In this document: positions 24,029-31,571 of the stretch, in pieces
Layout of the letters: the number at the start of each line of letters is the position of its first letter
Numbering within the stretch: the stretch's first letter is position 1
NCBI GenBank assembly: GCA_049306275.1
Contig: JBAQQB010000073.1
Coordinates: 1 to 64,000 of the forward strand
Direction of reading: 5' to 3'
Length of the DNA: 64,000 bases
Source: JADJTT01 sp049306275
Lineage (GTDB): Bacteria; Bacteroidota; Bacteroidia; Chitinophagales; Saprospiraceae
Program-made: the position numbers and the translations under genes
Notes under the pieces: generated by a model
What the model saw: only the letters and a program-made list of their open reading frames with translations
Told to the model about the DNA's origin: nothing
The model's database searches: none

Positions 24029-24550
24029 ATGGCTAAAAATAACGTCAGAAATAAAGTACGCAGCACCGAAGCCGAACTGAAAGAGAAGTTGGTGAGCCTC
24101 AACCGCGTAGCCAAGGTGACCAAAGGCGGCCGTACCTTCAGCTTCGCCGCTATCGTGGTGGTGGGCGATGGAAACGGCACCGTCGGACAAGGCCTCGGAA
24201 AAGCGCGCGAAGTGACCGACGCCATCTCCAAAGCCGTTGACGATGCACGGAAAAACCTGGTCAAATTCCCCCTGCACAAAGGAACAATCCCCCATGAACA
24301 ACTGGGCAAGTTCGGCGCAGGGAAAGTCCTGATCAAACCGGCTGCCGACGGTACCGGCGTTATCGCAGGCGGCGCCATGCGCGCAGTGCTCGAAATCGCA
24401 GGCGTTCACAACGTGTTGGCCAAGTCGCAAGGCTCCTCCAACCCCCACAACGTCGTCAAGGCTACCATCGACGCCCTGACCAAGTTGCGGAACCCCATGG
24501 AAGTGGCCCGCCAACGCCGCGTCTCTGTGGAAAAAGTATTCAACGGTTAA
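24029..24550 (+). CDS. rpsE: 30S ribosomal protein S5 (uS5)
   Basis: Decoding-fidelity protein of 173 residues. The dsRBD-like N-domain has LVSLNRVAKVTKGGRTFSF and VVGDGNGTVGQGLGKA; the C-domain has AGGAMRAVLEIAGVHNVLAKSQGSSNPHNVV. Length and position are standard. Confidence 0.97.
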   Translation: MAKNNVRNKVRSTEAELKEKLVSLNRVAKVTKGGRTFSFAAIVVVGDGNGTVGQGLGKAREVTDAISKAVDDARKNLVKFPLHKGTIPHEQLGKFGAGKVLIKPAADGTGVIAGGAMRAVLEIAGVHNVLAKSQGSSNPHNVVKATIDALTKLRNPMEVARQRRVSVEKVFNG

Positions 24551-24574
24551 CGACAAGCTCAAAAGCAAATCGCC

Positions 24575-24754
24575 ATGGGGAAAATAAAAATCACCCAGAT
24601 CAAAAGCGGAATCGACCGCTCCCAGCGCCAGAAAGATACCCTCAAAGCTCTGGGGCTCGGCAAAATCCGCAAAACAGTAGAACACGAGGCTACGCCCCAG
24701 ATTCTGGGTATGGTCAAAAAAGTAGACCACCTCGTCAAAGTCGAACAAGCTTAA
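24575..24754 (+). CDS. rpmD: 50S ribosomal protein L30 (uL30)
   Basis: A 59-residue frame, read directly from the sequence, between rpsE and rplO where L30 is expected. The start MGKIKITQIKSGIDRSQRQK, then TLKALGLGKIRKTVEHEAT and GMVKKVDHLVKVEQA, are the ferredoxin-like L30 pattern (two strands, basic loop, GLGK). It ends with TAA at 24752-24754. Confidence 0.96.
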   Translation: MGKIKITQIKSGIDRSQRQKDTLKALGLGKIRKTVEHEATPQILGMVKKVDHLVKVEQA

Positions 24755-24808
24755 TGTATTCACCTTCGAGCACGGGATTACCCCGGCTCCGAATAAATAG
24801 CTGTGCAA

Positions 24809-25255
24809 ATGGAACTGCATAATCTCAAACCGGCAAAAGGATCAGTGCGCTCCCGCAAGCGCGTGGCTCGTGGACAAGGATCAGGTTGGGGTGGTACTGC
24901 CGGACGTGGTCACAAAGGGGACAAATCCCGTTCTGGCCACAAGGATAAAAGAAACTTTGAAGGCGGCCAGATGCCCCTCCAGATGCGCTTGCCCAAGCGC
25001 GGTTTCAAAAACGTCAACCGCATTGAGTACATCCCGCTCAACCTCAGCCGCCTCCAGGCTATGGCTGAGAAGCACGGCGTCAAGACCATCGACCTCGACT
25101 GGCTGATCGCCAACGGTGTGGTCAAAAAGAGCGACAAGGTCAAGATCCTGGCCCATGGCGAACTCAAAACTTCGCTGTCGGTGTCGGCACACGCCTGCTC
25201 CGACGCCGCCAAACAAGCCATCGAAGAAAAAGGTGGGAGTGTAAACCTCGTTTAA
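24809..25255 (+). CDS. rplO: 50S ribosomal protein L15 (uL15)
   Basis: Large-subunit assembly protein of 148 residues from the ATG at 24809 (MELHNLKPAKGSVRSRKR matches the family start; a GTG two codons earlier is less likely). The Gly-rich RNA-binding arm is RVARGQGSGWGGTAGRGHKG and the motif GFEGGQMPLQMRLPKRGF appears as FEGGQMPLQMRLPKRGF. secY follows after 9 bases. Confidence 0.97.
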   Translation: MELHNLKPAKGSVRSRKRVARGQGSGWGGTAGRGHKGDKSRSGHKDKRNFEGGQMPLQMRLPKRGFKNVNRIEYIPLNLSRLQAMAEKHGVKTIDLDWLIANGVVKKSDKVKILAHGELKTSLSVSAHACSDAAKQAIEEKGGSVNLV

Positions 25256-25264
25256 AACTTGCCG

Positions 25265-26629
25265 ATGAAACGGTTCATCAATACGCTAAAGAACATCTGG
25301 AAGATCAAGGAACTGCGCAACAGGATCCTCTTTACGCTGGGTCTCCTCGGCATCTACCGCCTGGGTACCTTCGTCGTGCTGCCCGGTGTCATTGCTGCCC
25401 GTTTGGATAACCCCTCGCAGAACGCCAACGACCTGCTGGGCCTGATCAACATTTTCACCGGCGGCGCTTTCCAAAACGCATCCATCATGGCCCTGGGTAT
25501 CATGCCCTATATCACCTCCTCCATCATTATTCAGCTGCTGGGCTTCGCTGTACCCTACTTCCAGCGCCTGCAGCAGAAAGAAGGAGAGAGCGGCCGTAAA
25601 AAACTCAACCAGATCACCCGTATCCTGACCCTCGCGATCACCCTCGTTCAGGGCGGGGCATACCTGACCTACCTGCGCTCCCAGGGCGCCGTAGATCCCA
25701 ACCTGCCCCAGGGTATTTTCTGGATATCCAACATCATCATCCTCTCCGCAGGTACCGTATTCGCCATGTGGCTCGGTGAACGCATCACCGACCGCGGTAT
25801 CGGGAACGGCGTGTCCCTCCTCATCACGGTGGGTATCATCTCCTCCCTCCCGCTGGCCCTCATCGCCGAATTCTCCCTGCAACTCGAGTCCAGCGGCTTG
25901 TTCATCTTCGTCATCGAACTGGCCCTGCTCTTCCTGGTCATCATGGCTACCATCCTGGTGGTGCAAGGGGTGCGGAAAATTCCCATCCAGTTCGCCAAAC
26001 GGATGGTCGGTCGCGGTAACATGAACATGCCCGCCGCCGGCGTGCGCGACTACATCCCCCTCAAGGTCAACGCCGCAGGGGTGATGCCGATCATCTTCGC
26101 CCAGGCCCTCATGTTCCTCCCGCTGACCATCGCCCAGTTCATTTCGGGCAACGACCCCAACGCCATGTCGCAAGGCTGGCTGACGGAGCTGTCGTCCCCC
26201 TTCTCCTTCTGGGCAAGCCTGATCACCTTTTTAATGGTCGTCATCTTTACCTACATCTATACGGCCCTGCTCGTCAACCCGACGCAGTACGCCGACTACC
26301 TGAAGCGCCAGAACGCTTTCATCCCGGGTATCAAGCCGGGTAAGCCCACGGCCGACTTCATCGACGCCATCACGACCCGCATCACGTTGCCGGGTTCTAT
26401 TATCCTTGGTATCATTGCGATCCTCCCCGCTGTCGCCGTCGCTTTCGGCGTCAACCCATCGCTGGCGATTTTCTTCGGCGGTACCTCCCTGCTCATCCTC
26501 GTAGCCGTCGTGCTCGATACCCTGCAGCAGATCGAGAGCCACCTGCTGATGCGCCGCTACGACGGTCTGGTGAAGTCGGGAAGGATTCAGGGAAGAAGCC
26601 GGGTTCAAGGCCTCGGAGCAAACATGTAA
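25265..26629 (+). CDS. secY: Protein translocase subunit SecY
   Basis: Central channel of the Sec translocase, 454 residues with about ten transmembrane helices. The start at 25265 gives MKRFINTLKNIWKIKELRN; a TTG two codons upstream is possible. The plug/TM2 region with LLGLINIFTGGAFQNASIMALGIMPYIT and the cytoplasmic loop GGRGNMNMPAAGV-like VGRGNMNMPAAGVRDYIPLKVN are recognisable, as is the late GGTSLLILVAVVLDTLQQIESHL. It exports the signal-peptide proteins described in this window. No adenylate kinase gene follows; map is next. Confidence 0.97.
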   Translation: MKRFINTLKNIWKIKELRNRILFTLGLLGIYRLGTFVVLPGVIAARLDNPSQNANDLLGLINIFTGGAFQNASIMALGIMPYITSSIIIQLLGFAVPYFQRLQQKEGESGRKKLNQITRILTLAITLVQGGAYLTYLRSQGAVDPNLPQGIFWISNIIILSAGTVFAMWLGERITDRGIGNGVSLLITVGIISSLPLALIAEFSLQLESSGLFIFVIELALLFLVIMATILVVQGVRKIPIQFAKRMVGRGNMNMPAAGVRDYIPLKVNAAGVMPIIFAQALMFLPLTIAQFISGNDPNAMSQGWLTELSSPFSFWASLITFLMVVIFTYIYTALLVNPTQYADYLKRQNAFIPGIKPGKPTADFIDAITTRITLPGSIILGIIAILPAVAVAFGVNPSLAIFFGGTSLLILVAVVLDTLQQIESHLLMRRYDGLVKSGRIQGRSRVQGLGANM

Positions 26630-26670
26630 GGAATGAACCCGTTCATTCCCCGACATCGATATTGATCACA

Positions 26671-26717
26671 GGCCGTGCCGCCAGGATCGCCGAAAACGCC
26701 CTCCTGCCGGCACGGCC
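26671..26717 (+). terminator. Strong hairpin between secY and map
   Basis: GGCCGTGCCG (26671-26680) pairs with CGGCACGGCC (26708-26717), and inside it CAGGA (26682-26686) pairs with TCCTG (26702-26706) across one C-C mismatch. Only four T bases follow, so it may attenuate transcription or protect mRNA ends instead of ending transcription fully. Confidence 0.6.
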
Positions 26718-26751
26718 CTTTTCATGAAATGATTAGCCGAAAGGCATCGAC

Positions 26752-27570
26752 ATGATCTTTTATAAAACGGAAGAAGAAATCGCGCTCATCAGGGAAAGCA
26801 GCCTGCTGGTCTGCAAAACCCTGGCGCATGTAGCCTCCCTGGTTCGTCCGGGCGTTACCGGCCTCTACCTCGACAAAGAAGCCGAAGCCTTCATCCGCGA
26901 TCACCATGCCACGCCCGGTTTCAAAGGATACCGGGGTTTTCCTGCCACGCTGTGCATTTCTCCCAACGAGGCCGTGGTGCACGGCATCCCCTCGAATAAG
27001 GAGTTTCGCGACGGAGACGTCATCTCTGTCGACTGCGGGGTGGTCTGGAACGGTTATTACGGCGATAGCGCCTATACCTTCGCTCTGGGCAACGTCTCCG
27101 AAGAGGTCATGAACCTCCTTCGGGTGACCAACACCTCCCTCTACCTGGGCATCGACCAGGCAGTGGCAGGCAACAGGCTGGGCGATATCGGCAACGCCAT
27201 CCAGGAGTACGTAGAGCGCCGCAATCACTACGGGGTCGTCAGAGAGCTCGTCGGACACGGCATCGGCAAGAACCTCCACGAGGAACCCGAAGTGCCCAAC
27301 TACGGAAAACGGGGCAGGGGCGTCAAACTCCAGGAAGGCATCGTCATCGCTATCGAGCCGATGGTCAACATGGGCAAAAAGGAGGTGATCCACGCAGACG
27401 ACGGCTGGACTGTCATCTCCAAAGACCGCAAGGCTGCTGCTCACTACGAGCACACCATCGCGGTGAGAAAGGAAAAAGCCCAGATACTGAGCGACCACTC
27501 GGGCATCGAAACAGCGGTGAGGAACAACCCGGAGCTCAAGGAAGTGGAAGTGTATGATATTGCCGTGTAA
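26752..27570 (+). CDS. map: Methionine aminopeptidase, type I
   Basis: Removes the N-terminal Met from new proteins. It has 272 residues with the pita-bread fold. The metal ligands are visible in order: VDCGVVWNGYYGDSAYT (two Asp), GHGIGKNLHEEP (His), IAIEPMVNMG (Glu) and HYEHTIAV (final Glu). The length and lack of an N-terminal zinc finger make it type I. The position after secY, before infA and rpmJ, is common. Its start is 35 bases after the secY-map hairpin. Confidence 0.96.
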   Translation: MIFYKTEEEIALIRESSLLVCKTLAHVASLVRPGVTGLYLDKEAEAFIRDHHATPGFKGYRGFPATLCISPNEAVVHGIPSNKEFRDGDVISVDCGVVWNGYYGDSAYTFALGNVSEEVMNLLRVTNTSLYLGIDQAVAGNRLGDIGNAIQEYVERRNHYGVVRELVGHGIGKNLHEEPEVPNYGKRGRGVKLQEGIVIAIEPMVNMGKKEVIHADDGWTVISKDRKAAAHYEHTIAVRKEKAQILSDHSGIETAVRNNPELKEVEVYDIAV

Positions 27571-27629
27571 AAGAGGCGCAAAATTCGAGGAACGAGAAAA
27601 AAGAGTGCTAGGAATTTTCAAAAATAATT

Positions 27630-27637
27630 TATCTTTG
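27630..27637 (+). promoter_or_regulatory. Bacteroidota -7 element before infA
   Basis: TATCTTTG, followed by CACTCC, matches TAnnTTTG and lies 18 bases before the infA start, in an AT-rich gap. It may give infA and the alpha-operon genes a second promoter. Confidence 0.6.
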
Positions 27638-27655
27638 CACTCCGAAATTTTTTAT

Positions 27656-27874
27656 ATGGCTAAAAAAGCGTTGATCAAACAGGATGGAATAATCGAAGAA
27701 GCCCTTTCGAACGCGATGTTCCGGGTGCAGTTGGAAAACGGGCACCAAATCATCGCGACCATTTCGGGGAAGATGCGCATGAACTACATCCGCATCCTGC
27801 CCGGCGACAAAGTGGCGGTCGAGATGTCTCCATACGATTTGACGCGGGGCCGCATCATTTACCGATACAAGTAA
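27656..27874 (+). CDS. infA: Translation initiation factor IF-1
   Basis: OB-fold factor that binds the ribosomal A site during initiation. It has 72 residues from the ATG at 27656: MAKKALIKQDGIIEEALSN, FRVQLENGHQIIATISGKMR and GDKVAVEMSPYDLTRGRI. Length and motifs are standard. A promoter-like element lies just upstream. Confidence 0.97.
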   Translation: MAKKALIKQDGIIEEALSNAMFRVQLENGHQIIATISGKMRMNYIRILPGDKVAVEMSPYDLTRGRIIYRYK

Positions 27875-27896
27875 TCTTTAGAAATAAAGCTACGCC

Positions 27897-28013
27897 ATGA
27901 AAGTCAGACCTTCAGTTAAGAAAAGGACCGCCGATTGCAAAATCGTGCGCAGGAAAGGCAGGATCTACATCATTAATAAGAAAAACCCGAAATACAAACA
28001 ACGTCAGGGTTGA
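27897..28013 (+). CDS. rpmJ: 50S ribosomal protein L36 (bL36), zinc-free form
   Basis: A 38-residue frame read from the sequence: MKVRPSVKKRTADCKIVRRK and GRIYIINKKNPKYKQRQG. The order infA-rpmJ-rpsM is standard. In zinc-binding L36 there is a C-x2-C pair and a later Cys and His; here only one Cys (in ADCK) is kept and the last ligand position is Tyr, so the zinc site is lost. This form is usual in Bacteroidota. Confidence 0.96.
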   Translation: MKVRPSVKKRTADCKIVRRKGRIYIINKKNPKYKQRQG

Positions 28014-28057
28014 TCTGGTATTGCCGGATTATTGGCGTTCATAAATAACCAAAGCAT

Positions 28058-28435
28058 ATGGCTCGTATTGCAGGTGTTGACTTACCCCGTAACAAAAGAG
28101 GGATCATCGGCTTGACCTACATCTTCGGGATCGGGAACTCCCGCTCAAGGGAAATCCTGAACAAGGCCGGTATTGAAGAAGACGTCAAAGTGCAGGACTG
28201 GACGGACGAGAACGTTCGCAGTATTGCCCGCATCATCCAGGAAGACTACAAGGTGGAGGGTGAACTGCGCACGGAAGTTCAAATGAACATCAAGCGTCTG
28301 ATGGATATCGCCTGCTATCGCGGCCTCCGGCATCGCAAAGGCCTTCCGCTCAGGGGCCAACGCACCCGTACCAACGCGCGTACCCGCAAGGGCAAGCGCA
28401 AAACGGTTGCCGGTAAGAAGAAAGTTACGAAATAA
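28058..28435 (+). CDS. rpsM: 30S ribosomal protein S13 (uS13)
   Basis: Head protein contacting the P-site tRNA and the large subunit. It has 125 residues: ARIAGVDLPRNKRGIIGLTY, YIFGIGNSRSREILNKAGI, the RLMDIACYRGLRHRKGLPLRGQRT core and a basic tail. Standard for the family. Confidence 0.97.
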   Translation: MARIAGVDLPRNKRGIIGLTYIFGIGNSRSREILNKAGIEEDVKVQDWTDENVRSIARIIQEDYKVEGELRTEVQMNIKRLMDIACYRGLRHRKGLPLRGQRTRTNARTRKGKRKTVAGKKKVTK

Positions 28436-28478
28436 CAGCTAGCGCTTATTTTATATCCAGCGATAAAATTGCAACTCC

Positions 28479-28880
28479 ATGGCAAAAGGTAAAAAGGGAG
28501 CATCCGCCAAGGTCAAAAAGAGAAAGGTTAAAGTTGATCCGGAAGGAATGGCCTTTATTCAGGCTTCTTTCAATAATATCATCATTTCCCTCACCAACAG
28601 GAACGGAGATGTGATCTCCTGGGCTTCTGCCGGCAAAGCAGGTTTCCGCGGTTCGAAGAAGAACACGCCCTACGCAGCCCAGGTAGCCGCAGCCGATGCC
28701 GCCAAGACCGCCCACGACGCTGGTCTCCGCTTTGCGGAGGTCTTCGTGAAAGGCCCCGGTTCAGGCCGCGAAGCCGCTATACGCGCGATCGACGCCGCAG
28801 GGATCAAAGTGACCCGCATCAAAGACGTGACTCCCGTACCGCACAACGGATGCCGCCCGCCCAAGCGCAGGCGCGTATAA
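28479..28880 (+). CDS. rpsK: 30S ribosomal protein S11 (uS11)
   Basis: Platform protein near the Shine-Dalgarno/anti-SD helix. It has 133 residues. A basic N-terminal extension is followed by FIQASFNNIIISLTNRNGDVISW, AGFRGSKKNTPYAAQ and KVTRIKDVTPVPHNGCRPPKRRRV, all family-typical. Confidence 0.97.
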   Translation: MAKGKKGASAKVKKRKVKVDPEGMAFIQASFNNIIISLTNRNGDVISWASAGKAGFRGSKKNTPYAAQVAAADAAKTAHDAGLRFAEVFVKGPGSGREAAIRAIDAAGIKVTRIKDVTPVPHNGCRPPKRRRV

Positions 28881-28932
28881 TCCACGAACGGTGCAAATTT
28901 TGTGAAATCAACCAATCTTAATTTCTGTCAGA

Positions 28933-29544
28933 ATGGCAAGATATACTGGACCTAGAACGAAGAAGTCGAGAGCGTTTGGAGAACCCATTTTCGGGCCTAG
29001 CAAAGCGTTCGAAAAGAAGAAATACCCTCCCGGCATGCACGGCAACACTCGCCGTCGCAAGCAGCGTTCCGACTATGCCATCCAGTTGCTCGAAAAACAG
29101 AAGGCCAAATATACCTACGGCGTACTGGAACGTCAATTCCACAACCTGTTTGACAAGGCACACCGCAAAGGCGGGATCACCGGTACCGTGCTGCTCCAGT
29201 TCCTGGAAGCGCGCCTCGACAATACCGTCTTCCGCATGGGCATCTCTCCCACCCGCAGGGGAGCGCGCCAGCTGGTAAGCCACCGTCACATCACGGTCAA
29301 TGGCGTCGTAACCAATATTCCTTCTTTTCAGCTTCGCCCCGGCGATGTGGTAGCCGTACGCGGGAAATCCCGCGGTATGGAGGTGATTACTGACAACGTA
29401 AACCGCAAATCCGACAGCCGCAGGTACCCCTGGCTGGAGTTCAACCCCGATAAAATGGAAGGCACCTTCGTTGCCTACCCCGAACGGGAGCAGATCCCCG
29501 AAAAGATCCAGGAACAACTGATCGTCGAATTGTACTCGAAATAA
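28933..29544 (+). CDS. rpsD: 30S ribosomal protein S4 (uS4)
   Basis: 16S rRNA assembly initiator. It has 203 residues: ARYTGPRTKKSRAFGEPIFG, the KQRSDYAIQLLEKQKAKYTYG helix and the S4 domain LDNTVFRMGISPTRRGARQLVSH with HITVNG. In several phyla S4 controls its own operon by binding a leader; the structured gap after this gene (29555-29627) is a place to look. Confidence 0.97.
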   Translation: MARYTGPRTKKSRAFGEPIFGPSKAFEKKKYPPGMHGNTRRRKQRSDYAIQLLEKQKAKYTYGVLERQFHNLFDKAHRKGGITGTVLLQFLEARLDNTVFRMGISPTRRGARQLVSHRHITVNGVVTNIPSFQLRPGDVVAVRGKSRGMEVITDNVNRKSDSRRYPWLEFNPDKMEGTFVAYPEREQIPEKIQEQLIVELYSK

Positions 29545-29554
29545 GGGTTCCCAT

Positions 29555-29627
29555 GAATCGAATTCATCCCGGTTATCTCCCGACCTGGCGCCACAACGCC
29601 AACGGGATGCCGGAATGAATTCGATTC
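29555..29627 (+). promoter_or_regulatory. Nested inverted repeats between rpsD and rpoA
   Basis: GAATCGAATTCAT (29555-29567) is a perfect inverted repeat of ATGAATTCGATTC (29615-29627). Between them CATCCCGGTT (29565-29574) can instead pair with AACGGGATG (29601-29609), and TGGCG with CGCCA forms a small inner stem. The two pairings overlap, so alternative folds are possible. There is no T-run. Confidence 0.5.
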
Positions 29628-29711
29628 GCATTTTCCGGATTACCCTCCCGCTCATACGATACCGATACCAACGAGCGCTCTGTAAAATTCCTAACTAGCC
29701 GCAATTCATCT

Positions 29712-30710
29712 ATGAGTATCCTGAATTTCCAGAAACCTGACAAGATCGTAATGCAGAAAGCCGACGATTTTGAAGGGATATTCGAATTCAAACCCCTCGA
29801 ACCCGGCTTCGGCCAAACCGTAGGGAATTCTCTCCGCCGGGTACTGCTCTCTTCCCTGGAAGGCTTTGCCATCTCGGCCGTCCGGATCGCTGGCGTAGAC
29901 CACGAGTTCTCTACCTACAAAGGCGTAGTGGAAGATATCGTCGATATCCTGCTCAACCTCAAGCAGGTGCGTCTCAAGCAGCTCATCCACGATGAAGATA
30001 TCGCCAGCGAAAAAATCTATCTCACCATTACCGGCAAAGACGTCTTCAAAGCCGGCGATATCGAAGAACACACCAACGTGTTCAAGGTGATGAACCCCGA
30101 GCTGGAGATCTGCCACATGGAACCCTACGTCAACCTCGAAATCGAACTGACGGTCACCAAAGGACGCGGCTACGTTCCGGCCGACGATAACCTCCCCAAG
30201 GATGCGCCCATCGGCGTCATCCCTATCGACGCTATCTACACGCCGATCAAAAACGTTTCCTACAAGATCGAAAATACCCGCGTCGGCCAACGTACCGACT
30301 ATGAGAAACTCAACATCATCGTCAAAACCGATGGCACCATCCACCCGGAAGAAGCCATCAAGGAAGCTTCCCGCATCCTGATCCAGCACCTCATGCTGAT
30401 CACCGACGAGAATATCACCTTCGACGATGCCACCAGCAGGCAGGACGATATCGTGGATGAACACATCCTCCACATGCGCAAACTGCTCAAAACCTCGCTG
30501 GAAGACCTCGACCTGTCGGTCCGCGCCTACAACTGCCTCAAGGCTGCCAAGATCAACACCCTGGCAGAACTGGTGCGCTACGATACCCACGAACTGCTCA
30601 AATTCCGCAACTTCGGCAAGAAGTCGCTCGTGGAAATCGAAGAACTCCTGCAAGACAAAGGCCTGACCTTCGGAATGGACCTTTCGAAGTACAAGCTCGA
30701 AGAAGAATAA
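29712..30710 (+). CDS. rpoA: DNA-directed RNA polymerase subunit alpha
   Basis: Assembly platform of RNA polymerase, 332 residues. The N-terminal domain (about 1-230) has GFGQTVGNSLRRVLLSSLEGFAISAVRI; the C-terminal domain (about 250-330) has LDLSVRAYNCLKAAKINTLAELV and LKFRNFGKKSLVEIEELL, the part that touches activators and UP elements. It lies in the alpha operon between rpsD and rplQ, with structured gaps on both sides. Confidence 0.98.
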   Translation: MSILNFQKPDKIVMQKADDFEGIFEFKPLEPGFGQTVGNSLRRVLLSSLEGFAISAVRIAGVDHEFSTYKGVVEDIVDILLNLKQVRLKQLIHDEDIASEKIYLTITGKDVFKAGDIEEHTNVFKVMNPELEICHMEPYVNLEIELTVTKGRGYVPADDNLPKDAPIGVIPIDAIYTPIKNVSYKIENTRVGQRTDYEKLNIIVKTDGTIHPEEAIKEASRILIQHLMLITDENITFDDATSRQDDIVDEHILHMRKLLKTSLEDLDLSVRAYNCLKAAKINTLAELVRYDTHELLKFRNFGKKSLVEIEELLQDKGLTFGMDLSKYKLEEE

Positions 30711-30747
30711 ACCGTACAGCGAAGCAACAATATTTTTTATTGCAATA

Positions 30748-30788
30748 ACCGGAATCCCCCAGCAGACGCTGTACGCTGCTTTTCCGGT
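30748..30788 (+). promoter_or_regulatory. Hairpin between rpoA and rplQ
   Basis: ACCGGAA (30748-30754) pairs with TTCCGGT (30782-30788), and nested inside AGCAG (30761-30765) pairs with CTGCT (30776-30780). It is a compact two-part stem in a 110-base gap, 32 bases before the rplQ start. It may affect mRNA processing or stability. Confidence 0.4.
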
Positions 30789-30820
30789 GTTGCGAAGTTC
30801 ACCAGATTCAATCACTTACC

Positions 30821-31375
30821 ATGCGACACGGAAACAAGGTCAACCACCTCAGCCGCACCACGGAGCACCGCAGAGCGCTCCTGCGCAACCTGGCGATCTC
30901 GCTCATCGCACACAAGCGTATCCGCACTACGCTGGCCAAGGCCCGCGTGCTGCGCACCTTCATCGAACCGCTGATCACCAAGTCCAAAGACAACACCACC
31001 CACTCCCGAAGGGTCGTCTTTTCGTACCTGCAAAACAAAGAAGCTATCAAGGAACTGTTTGGCCCCGTTGCCGCAAAAGTAGGCGACCGCCCGGGCGGCT
31101 ATGTGCGCGTTATCAAAACCGGCTTCCGCCGCGGCGATGGCGCTGAAATGGCCCTCATCGAACTGGTAGACTTTAACGAAATCTACAACCTCAAGGAAGA
31201 AGGCAAAGGCGGCCAGAAGAAGAAACGCACCCGTCGCGGAGGTGGAGGCGGCACAGCCAAAGCCGCAGCGCCGGCAGCTCCCGTAGCCCCCGCAGCTGAA
31301 GTGGAAGAAGAAACGCCCGCAGCTGATACCGCTTCCGAGACTACAGAGGAAAACGAAGAAAAGAACAACGGATAA
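30821..31375 (+). CDS. rplQ: 50S ribosomal protein L17 (bL17) with an Ala/Glu-rich tail
   Basis: Large-subunit protein. The first 115 or so residues are normal L17: MRHGNKVNHLSRTTEHRRAL, RNLAISLIAHKRIRTTLAKA and GFRRGDGAEMALIEL. The protein runs to 184 residues, with a basic linker (KKKRTRRGGGGG) then an acidic Ala/Pro/Glu-rich tail ending EENEEKNNG. Such tails are seen in other Bacteroidota. It is the last gene of the supercluster and is followed by a strong terminator. Confidence 0.96.
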   Translation: MRHGNKVNHLSRTTEHRRALLRNLAISLIAHKRIRTTLAKARVLRTFIEPLITKSKDNTTHSRRVVFSYLQNKEAIKELFGPVAAKVGDRPGGYVRVIKTGFRRGDGAEMALIELVDFNEIYNLKEEGKGGQKKKRTRRGGGGGTAKAAAPAAPVAPAAEVEEETPAADTASETTEENEEKNNG

Positions 31376-31393
31376 ACCCATACCAGTAAACTT

Positions 31394-31430
31394 AAAAAGG
31401 GCGCTCTCCTCCGGGATGAGCGCCCTTTTT
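31394..31430 (+). terminator. Terminator closing the ribosomal supercluster
   Basis: AAAAAGGGCGCTC (31394-31406) is a perfect inverted repeat of GAGCGCCCTTTTT (31418-31430), with an 11-base loop and a T-run. Confidence 0.95.
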
Positions 31431-31571
31431 GTTTTCACCCCCGATTGTGAAATTATATTCTATACAATTTTTTTTTACAACTTTACATATAGGCTGGAAT
31501 ACTGTAATTTTTGGTCCGGTATTCTAGTCAAACACAAGAGATATTTTACCCCTTTTAATGAAATTTTGAAA

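Noticed and set aside
24803..24808. GTG at 24803 as the start of rplO, and TTG at 25259 as the start of secY
   Set aside because: ATG codons lie two codons downstream in each case, and they give the conserved family N-termini.
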